A DNA stretch of 64,000 bases from Microvirga terrestris (GCF_015694425.1 NZ_JADQDN010000004.1:364989-428988), one strand, 5' to 3'; positions 7,257-16,833 are shown, counted from the first letter of the stretch. Numbers and translations: made by a program. Notes: generated by a model from the sequence alone, not told the origin.

Positions 7257-9896
7257 ATGCATCGCAGCCAGTCCACCGCTCCCTTTCAAGGAGATAGTCT
7301 TTATCGTGAGACGGTATTCGATGCTGCTTACAATGCTTTCTCTGAAAAAGAGAGCTTATACCGTTACGCCATCGAACTGAGCCACCAAATCCCATGGGTT
7401 TCGGATAAAGAAGGCCGTATCCTCCATATCGGGCCTGGCTGGGCGGAGATGCTTGGCTACTCCCTCGAAGACCTGCTGGGGTATGGCTGGATTCAGTTCG
7501 TGCATCCGGATGACGCGGCGCGTCTCAAGCAGGCCCGGCGCGAGACCCTGACATCCGGTGCATCCTACGAGTGCGAGTACCGGATCAGAACGGCCGACGG
7601 CAGCTACCGGTGGTTCCGCTCCAGCGCTGGCGCACACCGGGACGAGGCCGGTGCCGTCATCCTCTGGTACGGCACCACCCAGGACATCCAGGACCGCAAG
7701 CTCGCCGAGCTGACCCATCTGGGCCATACCAGGGTGCTCGAGATGATCGTGGCCGGGCACCCCCTCGGCGATGTTCTGACCGCGCTCTGCGGTCTGGCCG
7801 AGGACCAGATTGCCGGAGCGCGCTGCTCGGTCCTCCTCTTCGACCCGGCGGGCCAGATGCTCCGCCATGGAGCGGCCCCCAATCTTCCTCCGACCTACAA
7901 CGCGGCGATCGACCCCCTTCCGATCGGACCGGACATCGGCTCGTGCGGCACCGCTGCCTACCGGCGCAGCACCGTGATCGTGTCGGATATCGCGAGCGAT
8001 CCGCTCTGGGCCCCATGGCGTGACCTCGCCGCGCAGCACGACCTGCGGGCCTGCTGGTCGAAGCCGATCCTTTCGCAGACCGGCGATGTGCTCGGCACCT
8101 TCGGCTTCTATTATGCCGAGCCACGATCCCCGACCCGGAGCGAGATGGCGAGCATCGATGTCGTGTCGCATCTGGCGGCGCTCGCCATCGAGCGGCAGCG
8201 GAGCGAGGCGGCCTTGCGCGAGAGCGAGGAACATTACCGCCATTCGGTCGAGCTGAATCCTCAGATCCCCTGGACGGCGGACAGCCAGGGCAACATCCTC
8301 AGCACCTCCACGCGCTGGAACCAGCTGATGGGAGTTTCACCCGACGATACGGTAGGCTCCGGTTGGGCCAGGGTGGTGCATCCCGACGATCTGCCCCTGG
8401 TTCGACAGAAATGGATCGACGCCATCCACACGAATCAGCCGCTCGACGTGGAATGCCGCGGGGGCCTTGCGGATGGAAGCTACCGCTGGTTCCGGAGCAG
8501 GGCGATCCCGCGCTTTGCCGAGAACGGCACGGTGGTTCGCTGGTACGGGACGGTCGAGGATATTCATGACCGCAAGCTCGCCCAGGAACAGCTGCATCGG
8601 GCCGCCTACCACGACGATCTCACCGGTCTCGCCAACCGGCGGTTCTTCCGCGAACGCCTCAAGCAGGTTTTGGACGAGACCCCCGACGCATCCCATGCCG
8701 TCGGCCTCCTGGTCATGGATCTCGACCATCTCAAGCAAATCAACGACCGGTTCGGTCACGATGCCGGCGACGATCTTCTGAAAGAGTTTGCCCAGCGCCT
8801 GCGGCAGGCGGTGAAAGCCACCGATATGGTGGCCCGCTTGGGCGGCGATGAGTTCGCCGTGATCCTGCCCGATATTACCGGCGAAGCGGACGTTGCCGAG
8901 GCCGCGCGGGCGATCCTGTGCCGGATGCAGGAGCCGCTCAAGCGCAGCGGGAAGGCGCTGGACTGCCGCACCAGCATCGGCGGCGCGATCACGGTCGGGC
9001 CCGAGACAAGCCCCGAGGATCTTCAGAAACAGGCGGATCTCGCGCTCTATCACAGCAAGAGTTCCGGGCGCGGCGCGTTCAAGATGTTCGTCCCGGCCCT
9101 GCGCCAGGAAGCGCAGAGGACGGCCTCGGCCCTGGAGGTGGCGGCGAAAGCGTTGCAATCCGGCTGGATCATGCCGTTCTACCAGCCCAAGGTGGTGCTG
9201 GCTTCAGGAGCGATCGGCGGCTTCGAGGCTCTCCTGCGCTGGCAGCATCCGCGCGGTGGCATCCAATCGCCTGAAAAGATCGCTCCAGCCTTCAACGATA
9301 CCGAACTCGGCACCGCTATCGGCGACCGCATGCGCGCCTGCGTCTTGTCCGACATGCGGCGCTGGCTCGATGCCGGGCTCTCCATCGGGCGCATCGCCGT
9401 CAATGCGTCGGCCGCCGAATTCCGGCGCGGCGATTACGCCGAGCGCGTGCTCGACGAACTGAGGCGCGCGGACGTGCCGGCCCGATGCCTGGAGGTGGAG
9501 GTGACCGAGAGCGTGTTCCTCGGTTCCGGCGCCGAGTTCGTGGAGCGGGCCCTGCGGACCTTAAGCGCCGAAGGCGTCACCATCGCGCTCGACGATTTCG
9601 GCACGGGCTATGCCTCCCTGTCGCATCTCAAGCGCTTTCCGGTGAACACGCTCAAGATCGACCGCACCTTCGTGAGCGGCCTGGAAGCGGATGCCGGAGA
9701 TGCGGCCATCGTGAAGGCCGTGCTGGGCCTCGGGCACAGTCTCGGAATCGAGATCGTCGCCGAAGGCGTCGAGACGGCGTTCCAGTCGTCTCTCCTGCAG
9801 CGCATGAGCTGCGATCTGGTCCAGGGCTACCATTTCGGGCGCCCGATGCCGGCCGGCGACGTGCCGTCCTTCCTCGCCTCATGGCAGGGCATGTAG
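7257..9896 (+). CDS. PAS-GAF-PAS sensor diguanylate cyclase/phosphodiesterase
   Basis: An 879-residue cytoplasmic cyclic-di-GMP enzyme with no membrane segment. Order: PAS about 35-150, GAF about 155-310, second PAS about 325-445, GGDEF about 450-615, EAL about 625-875. The two PAS domains are closely similar (both contain GSYRWFRS and WYGT), suggesting an internal duplication around the GAF domain. The GGDEF motif is intact at residues 529-533. The EAL domain keeps EAL at 657-659, the TES glutamate, DDFGTGYASL, the LKID lysine and EGVET, so both synthesis and hydrolysis are possible. The start at ATG 7257 has a weak ribosome-binding site. It stands alone and converges on the methyltransferase gene. 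Confidence 0.93.
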   Translation: MHRSQSTAPFQGDSLYRETVFDAAYNAFSEKESLYRYAIELSHQIPWVSDKEGRILHIGPGWAEMLGYSLEDLLGYGWIQFVHPDDAARLKQARRETLTSGASYECEYRIRTADGSYRWFRSSAGAHRDEAGAVILWYGTTQDIQDRKLAELTHLGHTRVLEMIVAGHPLGDVLTALCGLAEDQIAGARCSVLLFDPAGQMLRHGAAPNLPPTYNAAIDPLPIGPDIGSCGTAAYRRSTVIVSDIASDPLWAPWRDLAAQHDLRACWSKPILSQTGDVLGTFGFYYAEPRSPTRSEMASIDVVSHLAALAIERQRSEAALRESEEHYRHSVELNPQIPWTADSQGNILSTSTRWNQLMGVSPDDTVGSGWARVVHPDDLPLVRQKWIDAIHTNQPLDVECRGGLADGSYRWFRSRAIPRFAENGTVVRWYGTVEDIHDRKLAQEQLHRAAYHDDLTGLANRRFFRERLKQVLDETPDASHAVGLLVMDLDHLKQINDRFGHDAGDDLLKEFAQRLRQAVKATDMVARLGGDEFAVILPDITGEADVAEAARAILCRMQEPLKRSGKALDCRTSIGGAITVGPETSPEDLQKQADLALYHSKSSGRGAFKMFVPALRQEAQRTASALEVAAKALQSGWIMPFYQPKVVLASGAIGGFEALLRWQHPRGGIQSPEKIAPAFNDTELGTAIGDRMRACVLSDMRRWLDAGLSIGRIAVNASAAEFRRGDYAERVLDELRRADVPARCLEVEVTESVFLGSGAEFVERALRTLSAEGVTIALDDFGTGYASLSHLKRFPVNTLKIDRTFVSGLEADAGDAAIVKAVLGLGHSLGIEIVAEGVETAFQSSLLQRMSCDLVQGYHFGRPMPAGDVPSFLASWQGM

Positions 9897-9902
9897 CCTA
9901 AA

Positions 9903-9954
9903 GCATCGGATGGAACCCAAAAGTGGATTTGCACTTTTGGGTTCCATCCGATGC
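9903..9954. repeat. Perfect 23-bp palindrome between convergent genes
   Basis: Two perfect 23-base arms (9903-9925 and 9932-9954) are separated by a six-base loop; the arms begin GCATCGGATGGAACCC. It lies between the convergent GGDEF-EAL and methyltransferase genes and could serve as a bidirectional terminator, although there is no T-run. Arm sequences recur at 3135-3179, and a more distant relative is at 46836-46886. Confidence 0.9.
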
Positions 9955-9960
9955 TCTCGA

Positions 9961-10860
9961 TCATTCCGGCACCGCGTCATAGGACAGAGCCCAGCCCGCT
10001 CCAGTGAAGCAGCATCGTCCGGGCGAGGCACTCTCCCGCCAGACCATGCTGCGCACGAATTCCATCCCGCCGCTCTCGAAGGCAGCTTGCAATTCCCGTC
10101 TATCCTCACCTGGCTGGGACAGACGGCCCTCCGCACAGACGAAGGATACGTGGCCGAGCCATCGCACTGCAAAGCCGGCCTTCTTGCGTGTCACGTACAA
10201 GCCTGCGCCATAAAGCGAATGCGTCCCGCCCAGCGGGCTCGGCTTTGGTCGCGGAACGCCGAGGGGAAAGATGAGCCTGCCATTGGGCTTCAGACGCTCG
10301 ATCCAGGCCTCGGCCGGGCGCTCGACGGCGAAATTCACGTAAACCGCATCCACATCCTCCTGCGGCCATTCTGCGCCGTCGCCCTGGACGACGGTGACAT
10401 TGGATCGATCCGCCAGATTGTCCCGGGCGCGCTCGGCCAGAACGGGATCGAACTCGACGGCGAGCACATGCCCTTTCGTGCCGACGAGATGGGCCAGCAG
10501 CGCCGTGTAGTAGCCCGTTCCCGCGCCGATATGGGCCACGCGCTCGCCTTCGCGCAGGGACAGGGCGTGCAAGCAGCGGGCATGAAGGGACGGACTGCCG
10601 TTGTTGACGCCGTTTTCCGACGCGAGAGCGAAGAGCGCGTCCTGGTAGAGCACGGTGGGATCGTGCGACGCGACGGCCTCGTAGCCCCTTGTGGCGCGCG
10701 ACATCAGCCAGGGCGGCGCGCCGAGAAAGCGCTCGCGCGGAACGGTGCCGAACGCGTCCTCGAGTCTGGAATCATCGGCAACGCTCGACAGCGTGAGAAT
10801 CTGCTTGGCATAGGCGCGTCGGATCACGGCCAGTTCGTCCTGGCTGAAAACGGAACTCAT
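9961..10860 (-). CDS. Protein-L-isoaspartate O-methyltransferase family protein
   Basis: A 299-residue SAM-dependent methyltransferase of the PCMT family. Before the Rossmann domain is a PRERFLGAPPW segment, the counterpart of the family's substrate-contact motif. The SAM-binding motif is HIGAGTGYYTALLAHLVG, with an acidic post-I VLAVEFDP. It is longer than classical PIMT (about 210 residues), with roughly 80 extra C-terminal residues. Repair of isoaspartyl residues is therefore plausible but not certain. Start ATG 10860 has GAGGAAA seven bases upstream; an earlier in-frame codon at 10914 lacks this. Confidence 0.8.
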   Translation of the reverse strand: MSSVFSQDELAVIRRAYAKQILTLSSVADDSRLEDAFGTVPRERFLGAPPWLMSRATRGYEAVASHDPTVLYQDALFALASENGVNNGSPSLHARCLHALSLREGERVAHIGAGTGYYTALLAHLVGTKGHVLAVEFDPVLAERARDNLADRSNVTVVQGDGAEWPQEDVDAVYVNFAVERPAEAWIERLKPNGRLIFPLGVPRPKPSPLGGTHSLYGAGLYVTRKKAGFAVRWLGHVSFVCAEGRLSQPGEDRRELQAAFESGGMEFVRSMVWRESASPGRCCFTGAGWALSYDAVPE

Positions 10861-11029
10861 CGGGATTTCCTCACAGGTTGGACCGATTGTCCGCAAGAAC
10901 GAGGCTGAATTCAACGGACTCTCTGATCAGCTCGGATCTTTCACGAGTGTGAGAGACTGCCAACCTTGGCCTTGCCATCGCCATGATCGGGCGGCACGAG
11001 GAGCTTCCCTACCGTCGAGTCGCTTTGTC

Positions 11030-11656
11030 ATGATCCTGTCCCGCCGCACCCTCCTGGCCGGTCTTGCCGCATCCGGCACCGGCATTCCCGCCTTCGCGCA
11101 ATCCGCCCCGGAGCCGCAGCTCGTCCCTATCGAGCTGGTGGAGGATACGCTGGCCCTGCCATCCGCCGTGCGCCTCGGTCACCAGCATGGCGACGTGATC
11201 ATGATTGAATATTTCGACTACAACTGCCCCTGGTGCAAACGCTCGGCCGGGGACCTGCCACAGCTTCTGAAGGCGGAGCCGGATCTCTCCTACGTGCTGG
11301 TGAATTTCGCCGTGCTCGGCATCCCGTCGGTGACGGCGACCAAGGCGGCGCTTGCCTATCTCCAGCTCCATGGCCCCGAGCGCTACCTCGACCTGCACCT
11401 CGCTCTGTTCCGCCTGCGCGGCACGGTGGATGGCAGCCGGGCGCTCGCGGAGGCCGAACGCCTCGGCGGCGACCGCCCGCGCCTGGAACAAGCCGCCGAT
11501 GCCGAGCGCACGACGCAGTGGATGAAGGACACGCTCAAACTCGGCGACTCCCTCGGCTTCGTCGCCACACCGTCCTTCCTGGTCGCCACGCAATCCTATG
11601 CGGGCGGCATGACGCTGGCCCAGAAGCGCGAGGCCATCGCACAGGCGAGGGGCTGA
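11030..11656 (+). CDS. DsbA-family thioredoxin-like oxidoreductase, Tat-type signal
   Basis: A 208-residue periplasmic thiol-disulfide protein. The N-terminus MILSRRTLLAGLAASG is a short twin-arginine-like signal followed by AFAQ cleavage. The thioredoxin-fold domain begins near residue 50, with the redox pair in FDYNCPWCKRS (CPWC) and a cis-Pro in the VATPSFLV segment near the C-terminus. The central part is the helical DsbA insertion. This resembles the DsbG/BdbD-like group that acts on exported proteins. ATG 11030 is chosen because the signal peptide begins there; upstream codons in frame give no sensible N-terminus. A 100-bp palindromic repeat follows. Confidence 0.88.
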   Translation: MILSRRTLLAGLAASGTGIPAFAQSAPEPQLVPIELVEDTLALPSAVRLGHQHGDVIMIEYFDYNCPWCKRSAGDLPQLLKAEPDLSYVLVNFAVLGIPSVTATKAALAYLQLHGPERYLDLHLALFRLRGTVDGSRALAEAERLGGDRPRLEQAADAERTTQWMKDTLKLGDSLGFVATPSFLVATQSYAGGMTLAQKREAIAQARG

Positions 11657-11682
11657 TTAATTGTTTCGCGAACACGCGCTCC

Positions 11683-11785
11683 GGTGTCATCCCCGACCGG
11701 AGCGTCAGCGGAGGGGAAGGGAATCCATAGCACCGGGCCGTGTGAGTGGATCCCCTTCCCGGCCTGCGGCCGCCGGGGATGAAAC
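11683..11785. repeat. About 100-bp palindromic repeat, copy A
   Basis: Starts GGTGTCATCCCC and ends CCGGGGATGAAA, with an inner pair AGGGGAAGGGAATCCA and TGGATCCCCTTCCC. The same structure occurs at 20606-20705, 50096-50210 and 58971-59072. It lies between the DsbA-like gene and murJ. Confidence 0.85.
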
Positions 11786-11859
11786 AGCGCAGCACTTTCT
11801 CCGTAAGGGACAAGAGGAAGTTGCACGAGGCGAACCGAACCGGCTAAGCCTCAGGGCGC

Positions 11860-13416
11860 ATGTCGCTCATCCGCTCCTCCCTTCTCGTCGGCCTCGGCTC
11901 GGTCGCGTCGCGCGTTCTCGGCTTCGCGCGCGACGTGCTGTTCGCGCAGGCCTTGGGCGCCGGTCCGGCGGCGGATGCGTTTCTCGCCGCTTTGCGCCTG
12001 CCGAACCTCGTGCGCCGCATCCTCGGCGAGGGTGGGCTCAATCCGGCGCTCGTACCGGCCTTGAGCCGATTGGCGCCGAACGAGGCAGCCGAGATGGCGG
12101 GCGATACGCTCAGCATCGTCGCCCTTGTTCTTCTGGCGCTCACCGGCCTCGTGGAAATTGGCGCTGGCCTCATCGCCTTTCTCCTCGCGCCGGGCCTGCA
12201 TGACGACGGCGGGACGCTGGCGCTGGTCGCGCTCTATACCCGCCTGTCCTTCCCGATCGTGATCTGCGTGACGCTCGCCTCCGTGGCGGCTGCCGTTCTC
12301 AACTGGCGCGGATTCTTCACCGCAACGGCGCTCGCGCCCCTGGCGGTGAACGGCGGGCTGATTCTGACGCTCGTCGTGCTGGAGAGCGCATTTGATCTGC
12401 CTCTCGCCCGCAAGGCTGCGTGGCTTGCCGCCGCCTCGAGCCTCGCCGGTCTGATCCAGCTTGCCATCGTGGCCGCAGCGATCCTGCGGGACGGTGGAAG
12501 CCTCGTTCGTTTTCGCCGCCCGCGTTGGTCGCCTCTCCTGAAGAGCCTGCTGCTGGCAGGGTTTCCCGTGCTGGTGGCGAGTGGCGCGGTGCAGATCTAC
12601 TTTCTCGCCGCCACCCAGATCGCGTCCTTCTGGCCGTCGGGCGTGTCCTGGCTCTACTACGCCGAGCGGGTGATGCAGCTGCCGCTGGGCCTGATAGCGG
12701 GCCTGAGCGCGAGCCTGCTCCTGCCGGAGCTTGCCCGGCGCCATCAGGCCGGCGAGCGCCAAGCGCTCGTGACGGCGCAGAACCGGGCCCTGGAGGTAGC
12801 GGTGCTCCTCGCCCTGCCGGCCGGCACCGCCCTGTTCATCTTGGCCCGCCCCATCAGCACGGTTCTGTTCGAGCGCGGCGCCTTCGTGTCCACCGATGCC
12901 GAAGGCACCGCCCTGGTGCTCATGGCCCTGAGCCTGGGGCTGCCCTTCGCCACCTTGGCGAAGGTCCTGAGCCAGACCCTCTTCGCCCTGAACTCCGTGC
13001 GAACGGCGCTTGCAGCCTTCGGCCTGGGCCTCGCCATGACCGTGACCGCCTCCCTCCTCCTCGCCTGGCCGTTCGGCCCGACCGGGATTGCCGTGGGGTT
13101 GAGCCTCGGCTGCCTTGCCCATACGGCTGCGGTGATCCTGGGACTGCACCGATTCGGCCTCTGGTCGCTCGACCGCCGAAGCCTGGGCCGCCTGACGCGA
13201 ACGGGGGTGTCCGTCCTCATCATGAGCCTGGGGCTCCTGGGTGCCAGAAGCCTGTTTCCCGACCCGGAGCCACCCATGCTGGCGGCTATGTGCCTCGGCG
13301 GCTTGGCACTCTATGCGCTTGCTGCCCTCGCGACCGGCGCCCTCACCCGCGACGATTGGGCCTCTCTCACGAAAAAATCGTCAGAACCCTTGCGTCCCGA
13401 CGCGGGCCTGTCGTAA
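11860..13416 (+). CDS. murJ: Lipid II flippase MurJ
   Basis: A 518-residue polytopic membrane protein of the MurJ/MviN family with about 14 hydrophobic helices, which flips the peptidoglycan precursor lipid II to the periplasmic side. The family N-terminus is clear: [22 protein letters not shown] followed by [29 protein letters not shown]. Around residues 250-280, [15 protein letters not shown] is another family signature. The gene is followed by trpS, a common order in Rhizobiales. Confidence 0.95.
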   Translation: MSLIRSSLLVGLGSVASRVLGFARDVLFAQALGAGPAADAFLAALRLPNLVRRILGEGGLNPALVPALSRLAPNEAAEMAGDTLSIVALVLLALTGLVEIGAGLIAFLLAPGLHDDGGTLALVALYTRLSFPIVICVTLASVAAAVLNWRGFFTATALAPLAVNGGLILTLVVLESAFDLPLARKAAWLAAASSLAGLIQLAIVAAAILRDGGSLVRFRRPRWSPLLKSLLLAGFPVLVASGAVQIYFLAATQIASFWPSGVSWLYYAERVMQLPLGLIAGLSASLLLPELARRHQAGERQALVTAQNRALEVAVLLALPAGTALFILARPISTVLFERGAFVSTDAEGTALVLMALSLGLPFATLAKVLSQTLFALNSVRTALAAFGLGLAMTVTASLLLAWPFGPTGIAVGLSLGCLAHTAAVILGLHRFGLWSLDRRSLGRLTRTGVSVLIMSLGLLGARSLFPDPEPPMLAAMCLGGLALYALAALATGALTRDDWASLTKKSSEPLRPDAGLS

Positions 13417-13547
13417 CCCCGCCGCAGAGAAGCATGTTCCGGGAGGGCGTTTCTTTCGCCTTCCGTCAGGACGATGCATTGGAAAAGAGTTCGGGGCAGC
13501 TCGCGGGTTATCTGGCTCGCATACGCGTCCCGCGGGAGTTCAAGGCG

Positions 13548-14588
13548 ATGGCGCAGTTCAAGGAACTGGTGTTCTCGGGCGTTCAGCCCACGGGAAACCT
13601 TCATCTCGGGAATTATCTCGGGGCCATCAAGCGCTTCGTGGCCATGCAGGAGAACTACGACTGCATCTATTGCGTCGTGGACATGCACGCGATCACGGTG
13701 CCGCAGAACCCCGCCGACCTCACCCGGCAGATCCGGGAGGTGACCGCCGCGTTCCTCGCCGCCGGCATCGACCCGAAGCGCCACATCGTCTTCAACCAGT
13801 CCCAGGTGCCCCAGCATGCGGAGCTCGCCTGGGTGTTCAACTGCGTCGCCCGTCTCGGCTGGCTCAACCGCATGACCCAGTTCAAGGACAAGGCCGGTAA
13901 GGACCGCGAGAACGCTTCCGTCGGCCTCTACGCCTATCCGAGCCTGATGGCGGCCGACATCCTGGTCTACCGCGCCACCCATGTGCCGGTGGGCGAGGAC
14001 CAGAAGCAGCACCTGGAGCTCACCCGCGACATCGCCCAGAAGTTCAACAACGACTGGGCCGAGTCGATCGCAGCCCACGGCTTCGGCGAAGCCTTCTTCC
14101 CGTTGACCGAGCCTATGATCCAGGGTCCGGCCACCCGGGTGATGTCGCTCCGCGACGGCTCGAAGAAGATGTCGAAGTCGGACCCGTCCGACTACTCGCG
14201 CATCAACCTCACGGACGATGCGGACACCATCGCCCAGAAGGTGCGCAAGGCGAAGACCGACCCCGAGCCCCTGCCCTCCGAGGTCGAAGGCCTGAAGACC
14301 CGTCCCGAGGCCGAGAACCTCGTGGCGATCTACGCGGCGCTCATGGACACCACGCCGGAAGAGGTGCTGCGCCAGCACGGCGGCGCGCAGTTCTCCGGCT
14401 TCAAGGCGTCGCTGGTCGACGTGGCGGTGACGAAGCTCTCGCCGGTCGCCGACGAGATGCGCCGCCTCATGGGCGATCCCGGCCATATCGACGCGGTGCT
14501 GGCGGACGGCTCCGCGCGGGCGCGGGCGCTCGCCTCCGTGACCATGGATGCGGTCAAGGACATCGTGGGATTCGTGCGCGCCCGCTGA
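13548..14588 (+). CDS. trpS: Tryptophanyl-tRNA synthetase
   Basis: A 346-residue class I synthetase that charges tRNA-Trp. The HIGH-like element is in [13 protein letters not shown] near residues 14-26, and the KMSKS loop is in [14 protein letters not shown] near 205-218. The specificity region includes [11 protein letters not shown] and the [13 protein letters not shown] segment. The start [11 protein letters not shown] at ATG 13548 is the family N-terminus. The frame remains open for over a kilobase upstream but only as a shadow of murJ. The universal stress gene follows after 90 bp. Confidence 0.96.
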   Translation: MAQFKELVFSGVQPTGNLHLGNYLGAIKRFVAMQENYDCIYCVVDMHAITVPQNPADLTRQIREVTAAFLAAGIDPKRHIVFNQSQVPQHAELAWVFNCVARLGWLNRMTQFKDKAGKDRENASVGLYAYPSLMAADILVYRATHVPVGEDQKQHLELTRDIAQKFNNDWAESIAAHGFGEAFFPLTEPMIQGPATRVMSLRDGSKKMSKSDPSDYSRINLTDDADTIAQKVRKAKTDPEPLPSEVEGLKTRPEAENLVAIYAALMDTTPEEVLRQHGGAQFSGFKASLVDVAVTKLSPVADEMRRLMGDPGHIDAVLADGSARARALASVTMDAVKDIVGFVRAR

Positions 14589-14678
14589 CGCTATGCGCTG
14601 CTTAAAAGAGCGGCAGGCGAGCCGCTTGCCCTTGCCCCAAAGGCAGGGCAGCATCCGGGTTCATCAGGAGAGCGTTCC

Positions 14679-15176
14679 GTGAGCGACAAGCGCCGATCCT
14701 ACGAATCGGGCCACAGGCCGAAATTCATGGTGGTGGTCGACAAGACCCCGGAATGCGCCCGGGCCGTGCACTTCGCCTCGCGCCGCGCGGCCCGCACCGG
14801 CGCCAGCATGGTGATGCTCGCGGTCGTGGATCCGCCCGACAATTTCGAATGGATCGGTGTGGGCGAGGCCATGATCGAGGAGGCGAGCGAGGAAGCCCAG
14901 AAGCTCCTCGACACGGCGGCCCGCGAGGCGCGCAACGCTGCGGGCGTCGAACCCGAGCAGATCATCCGCGTCGGCACCCGGGCGGACGAGATCATGAAGC
15001 TGATCCAGGAAGACGAGGACATCTCCTTCCTGGTGCTCGGCGCCGGCAGCAGCAAGGAAGGCCCCGGTCCTCTGGTTTCGACCCTGGGCGGCCGCGCCGC
15101 CGCTTCCTTCCCGGTCCCCATCGTGATCGTGCCAGGCGGCCTGTCGGACGAGGAGATCGACGCGCTGGCGGGGTGA
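14679..15176 (+). CDS. Universal stress protein (UspA family)
   Basis: A 165-residue single-domain Usp protein. The fold begins with KFMVVVDKTPECARAVHFA near residue 15 and ends with the nucleotide-loop region VLGAGSSKEGPGPLVSTLGG followed by FPVPIVIVPGG. The canonical ATP-binding Gx2Gx9G(S/T) pattern is only partly matched, so ATP binding is uncertain. GTG 14679 has CAGGAGAG about seven bases upstream. The trpS-usp-nfuA order is frequent in this order of bacteria. A repeat occupies the downstream gap. Confidence 0.87.
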   Translation: MSDKRRSYESGHRPKFMVVVDKTPECARAVHFASRRAARTGASMVMLAVVDPPDNFEWIGVGEAMIEEASEEAQKLLDTAAREARNAAGVEPEQIIRVGTRADEIMKLIQEDEDISFLVLGAGSSKEGPGPLVSTLGGRAAASFPVPIVIVPGGLSDEEIDALAG

Positions 15177-15186
15177 TGGTTCTGTC

Positions 15187-15285
15187 GTCCCGGACGAAGC
15201 GCAGCGAAGATCCGGGACCACTCACAGAACAAAGCTCTGTTCTCATCCCACGTTCCCGGGTTCTGCTGTGCAGCCCCGGGATGAC
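15187..15285. repeat. GTCCCGGA/TCCGGGAC palindromic repeat
   Basis: GTCCCGGA (15187-15194) pairs with TCCGGGAC (15211-15218). A second part contains AGAACAAAGCTCTGTTCT and ends in CCCCGGGATGAC. It resembles the 100-bp family in its terminal bases but is not a clear copy. It fills the usp-nfuA gap upstream of the Irr-like box. Confidence 0.6.
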
Positions 15286-15349
15286 CGCGAAGTATGGCTT
15301 CTCCCCTTGGAATCCGACTCGATTCGATCCACATTGGGAGAGGAATCTG

Positions 15350-15364
15350 TTAGAACAATTCTAA
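15350..15364. promoter_or_regulatory. Irr/ICE-like operator upstream of NfuA-like gene
   Basis: A perfect 15-bp palindrome, TTAGAA-CAA-TTCTAA, lies 47 bp before the NfuA-like start codon. It matches the iron control element bound by Irr in rhizobia, roughly TTTAGAA-N3-TTCTAAA, except for the outermost left base. An irr gene is present in this window. Confidence 0.6.
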
Positions 15365-15411
15365 ATCCACCACTCGGCCGGCCTTGAACCGGCGCAGAGG
15401 ACGAAGCGACG

Positions 15412-15972
15412 ATGTTTATCCAGACCGAAGCAACTCCGAATCCCGCCACCCTGAAGTTCCTGCCCGGCCGCGTCGTGATGCCGGAAGGCACCTTCGAGGC
15501 CAAGAATCCCGACCAGGGCGAAGTGTCCCCTCTCGCCCAGCGCCTCTTCGCCGTGCCGGGCGTGACCGGCGTGTTCTTCGGCTACGACTTCGTCACCGTG
15601 ACGAAGGCCGATGGCGAGTGGCAGCACCTGAAGCCGGCGATCCTCGGCGCGATCATGGAGCATTTCATGACCGGCGCGCCGCTCTTCGCCAACGGCTACG
15701 GCGTTAGCCAAGAAGATGGCGAGGAGTTCTTCGACGAACAGGATGCTGCGACCGTCGAGACCATCAAGGAGCTGCTCGAAACCCGCATCCGCCCGGCGGT
15801 GGCGGGCGACGGCGGCGACATCACCTTCCGGGGCTTCAAGGACGGCACGGTCTATCTCGTCATGAAGGGTGCCTGCTCCGGCTGCCCGTCTTCGACCGCT
15901 ACGCTCCGCCACGGCATCCAGAACCTGCTGCGCCACTTCCTGCCGGACGTACGCGAGGTTCAGGCTGTCTAA
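15412..15972 (+). CDS. NfuA-like Fe-S cluster carrier (Nfu N-terminal + NifU C-terminal domains)
   Basis: A 186-residue protein that carries Fe-S clusters to apo-enzymes. Residues 1-90 form the Nfu N-terminal domain (MFIQTEATPNPATLKFLPGR is its signature) and residues 112-186 the NifU C-terminal domain. The cluster-binding Cys-x2-Cys is at 155 and 158 in KGACSGCPSS. The type matches eukaryotic NFU1 and rhizobial NifU-domain proteins rather than enteric NfuA, whose N-domain differs. A perfect Irr/ICE-like palindrome about 50 bp upstream suggests repression when iron is scarce. A terminator follows at 16000. Confidence 0.93.
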   Translation: MFIQTEATPNPATLKFLPGRVVMPEGTFEAKNPDQGEVSPLAQRLFAVPGVTGVFFGYDFVTVTKADGEWQHLKPAILGAIMEHFMTGAPLFANGYGVSQEDGEEFFDEQDAATVETIKELLETRIRPAVAGDGGDITFRGFKDGTVYLVMKGACSGCPSSTATLRHGIQNLLRHFLPDVREVQAV

Positions 15973-15999
15973 TCCAAGCTTTCAGAACTCAATGCATGA

Positions 16000-16029
16000 A
16001 GCGCGGCGACAGGAGCCGCGCTTTTTGTT
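16000..16029 (+). terminator. Rho-independent terminator after NfuA-like gene
   Basis: AGCGCGGC (16000-16007) pairs perfectly with GCCGCGCT (16015-16022) and is followed by a T-rich tail (TTTTTGTTT). Confidence 0.85.
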
Positions 16030-16139
16030 TGATCCGAGCCACAGCTGCCCGCTTCAAAATTCCCGGGAGACGACAAATCGGGTTCCCTCCCGTCCCGGTC
16101 ATGCTCTAAAGGAACGGCACGATCCCACGGAGACGAGTC

Positions 16140-16823
16140 TTGCGCGTCCTTGCCATCGATACCGCCCTCGGCGCCTGCTCGGCCTGCATCATCCAGGCGG
16201 GGGAGACCGTGCCGCTGGCCGCCGACACCATCCCGATGGAACGCGGCCACGCGGAGGCCCTGATGCCGCTTCTCGACCGGCTCTCCGCCCAGGTGGACGG
16301 CGGGTTCGAGAGCCTCGATCGGGTCGCCGTGACGGTCGGGCCCGGCAGCTATACGGGCCTGAGGGTCGGCATCAGCGCGGCCCGCGGCATCGGCTTGGCG
16401 GCCGGCATTCCCGTCGTGGGGGTCGCCACCCTGTCGGCCTTCCTGGCGCCGCTCATGGTGGGCGACAAGCGAGGGCTTTATACCGCCGCCATCGATGCCA
16501 AGCACGGCCATCTCTACATCCAGGCCATCGCGCCCGGTGGGCGCACCATCATCCCGCCGGGTCTGATGACCTATCGCGACGCGATCCGGCTTCTCGGCTC
16601 GGGACCGATCGTCGTGGCAGGGTCGGCCGCCGTCATGCTGGCGGCCGAGGCCCGGATGCAGGGCGTCGATGTCCATGTCAGCGACGTGTCCACCTTTCCC
16701 GACATCGGCTGGGTGGCGCGCCTCGGAGCGCTGGCCGACCCGGCCCAGGCCCTGCCGAAACCGCTTTATCTGCGCGACCCCGATGCCAAGCCGCAGGACG
16801 GGGCGCGGATCGCCAGGCAATAG
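16140..16823 (+). CDS. tsaB: tRNA threonylcarbamoyladenosine biosynthesis protein TsaB
   Basis: A 227-residue ASKHA-fold protein. It is the partner of TsaD in making the t6A37 modification of ANN-decoding tRNAs. Family signatures are VLAIDTALGACSACI at the N-terminus and VAVTVGPGSYTGLRVGISAARGIG near residues 60-82. The start is TTG 16140, preceded by GGAGACG; no ATG fits the conserved N-terminus. The rimI gene begins 10 bp after its stop, giving the common tsaB-rimI pair. Confidence 0.93.
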   Translation: MRVLAIDTALGACSACIIQAGETVPLAADTIPMERGHAEALMPLLDRLSAQVDGGFESLDRVAVTVGPGSYTGLRVGISAARGIGLAAGIPVVGVATLSAFLAPLMVGDKRGLYTAAIDAKHGHLYIQAIAPGGRTIIPPGLMTYRDAIRLLGSGPIVVAGSAAVMLAAEARMQGVDVHVSDVSTFPDIGWVARLGALADPAQALPKPLYLRDPDAKPQDGARIARQ

Positions 16824-16833
16824 ACGTCTGGCA

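Noticed and set aside
12420..13547. Possible 375-residue N-terminal extension of trpS
   Set aside because: It lies wholly over the murJ 3' part in another frame; the TrpS family start is at 13548.
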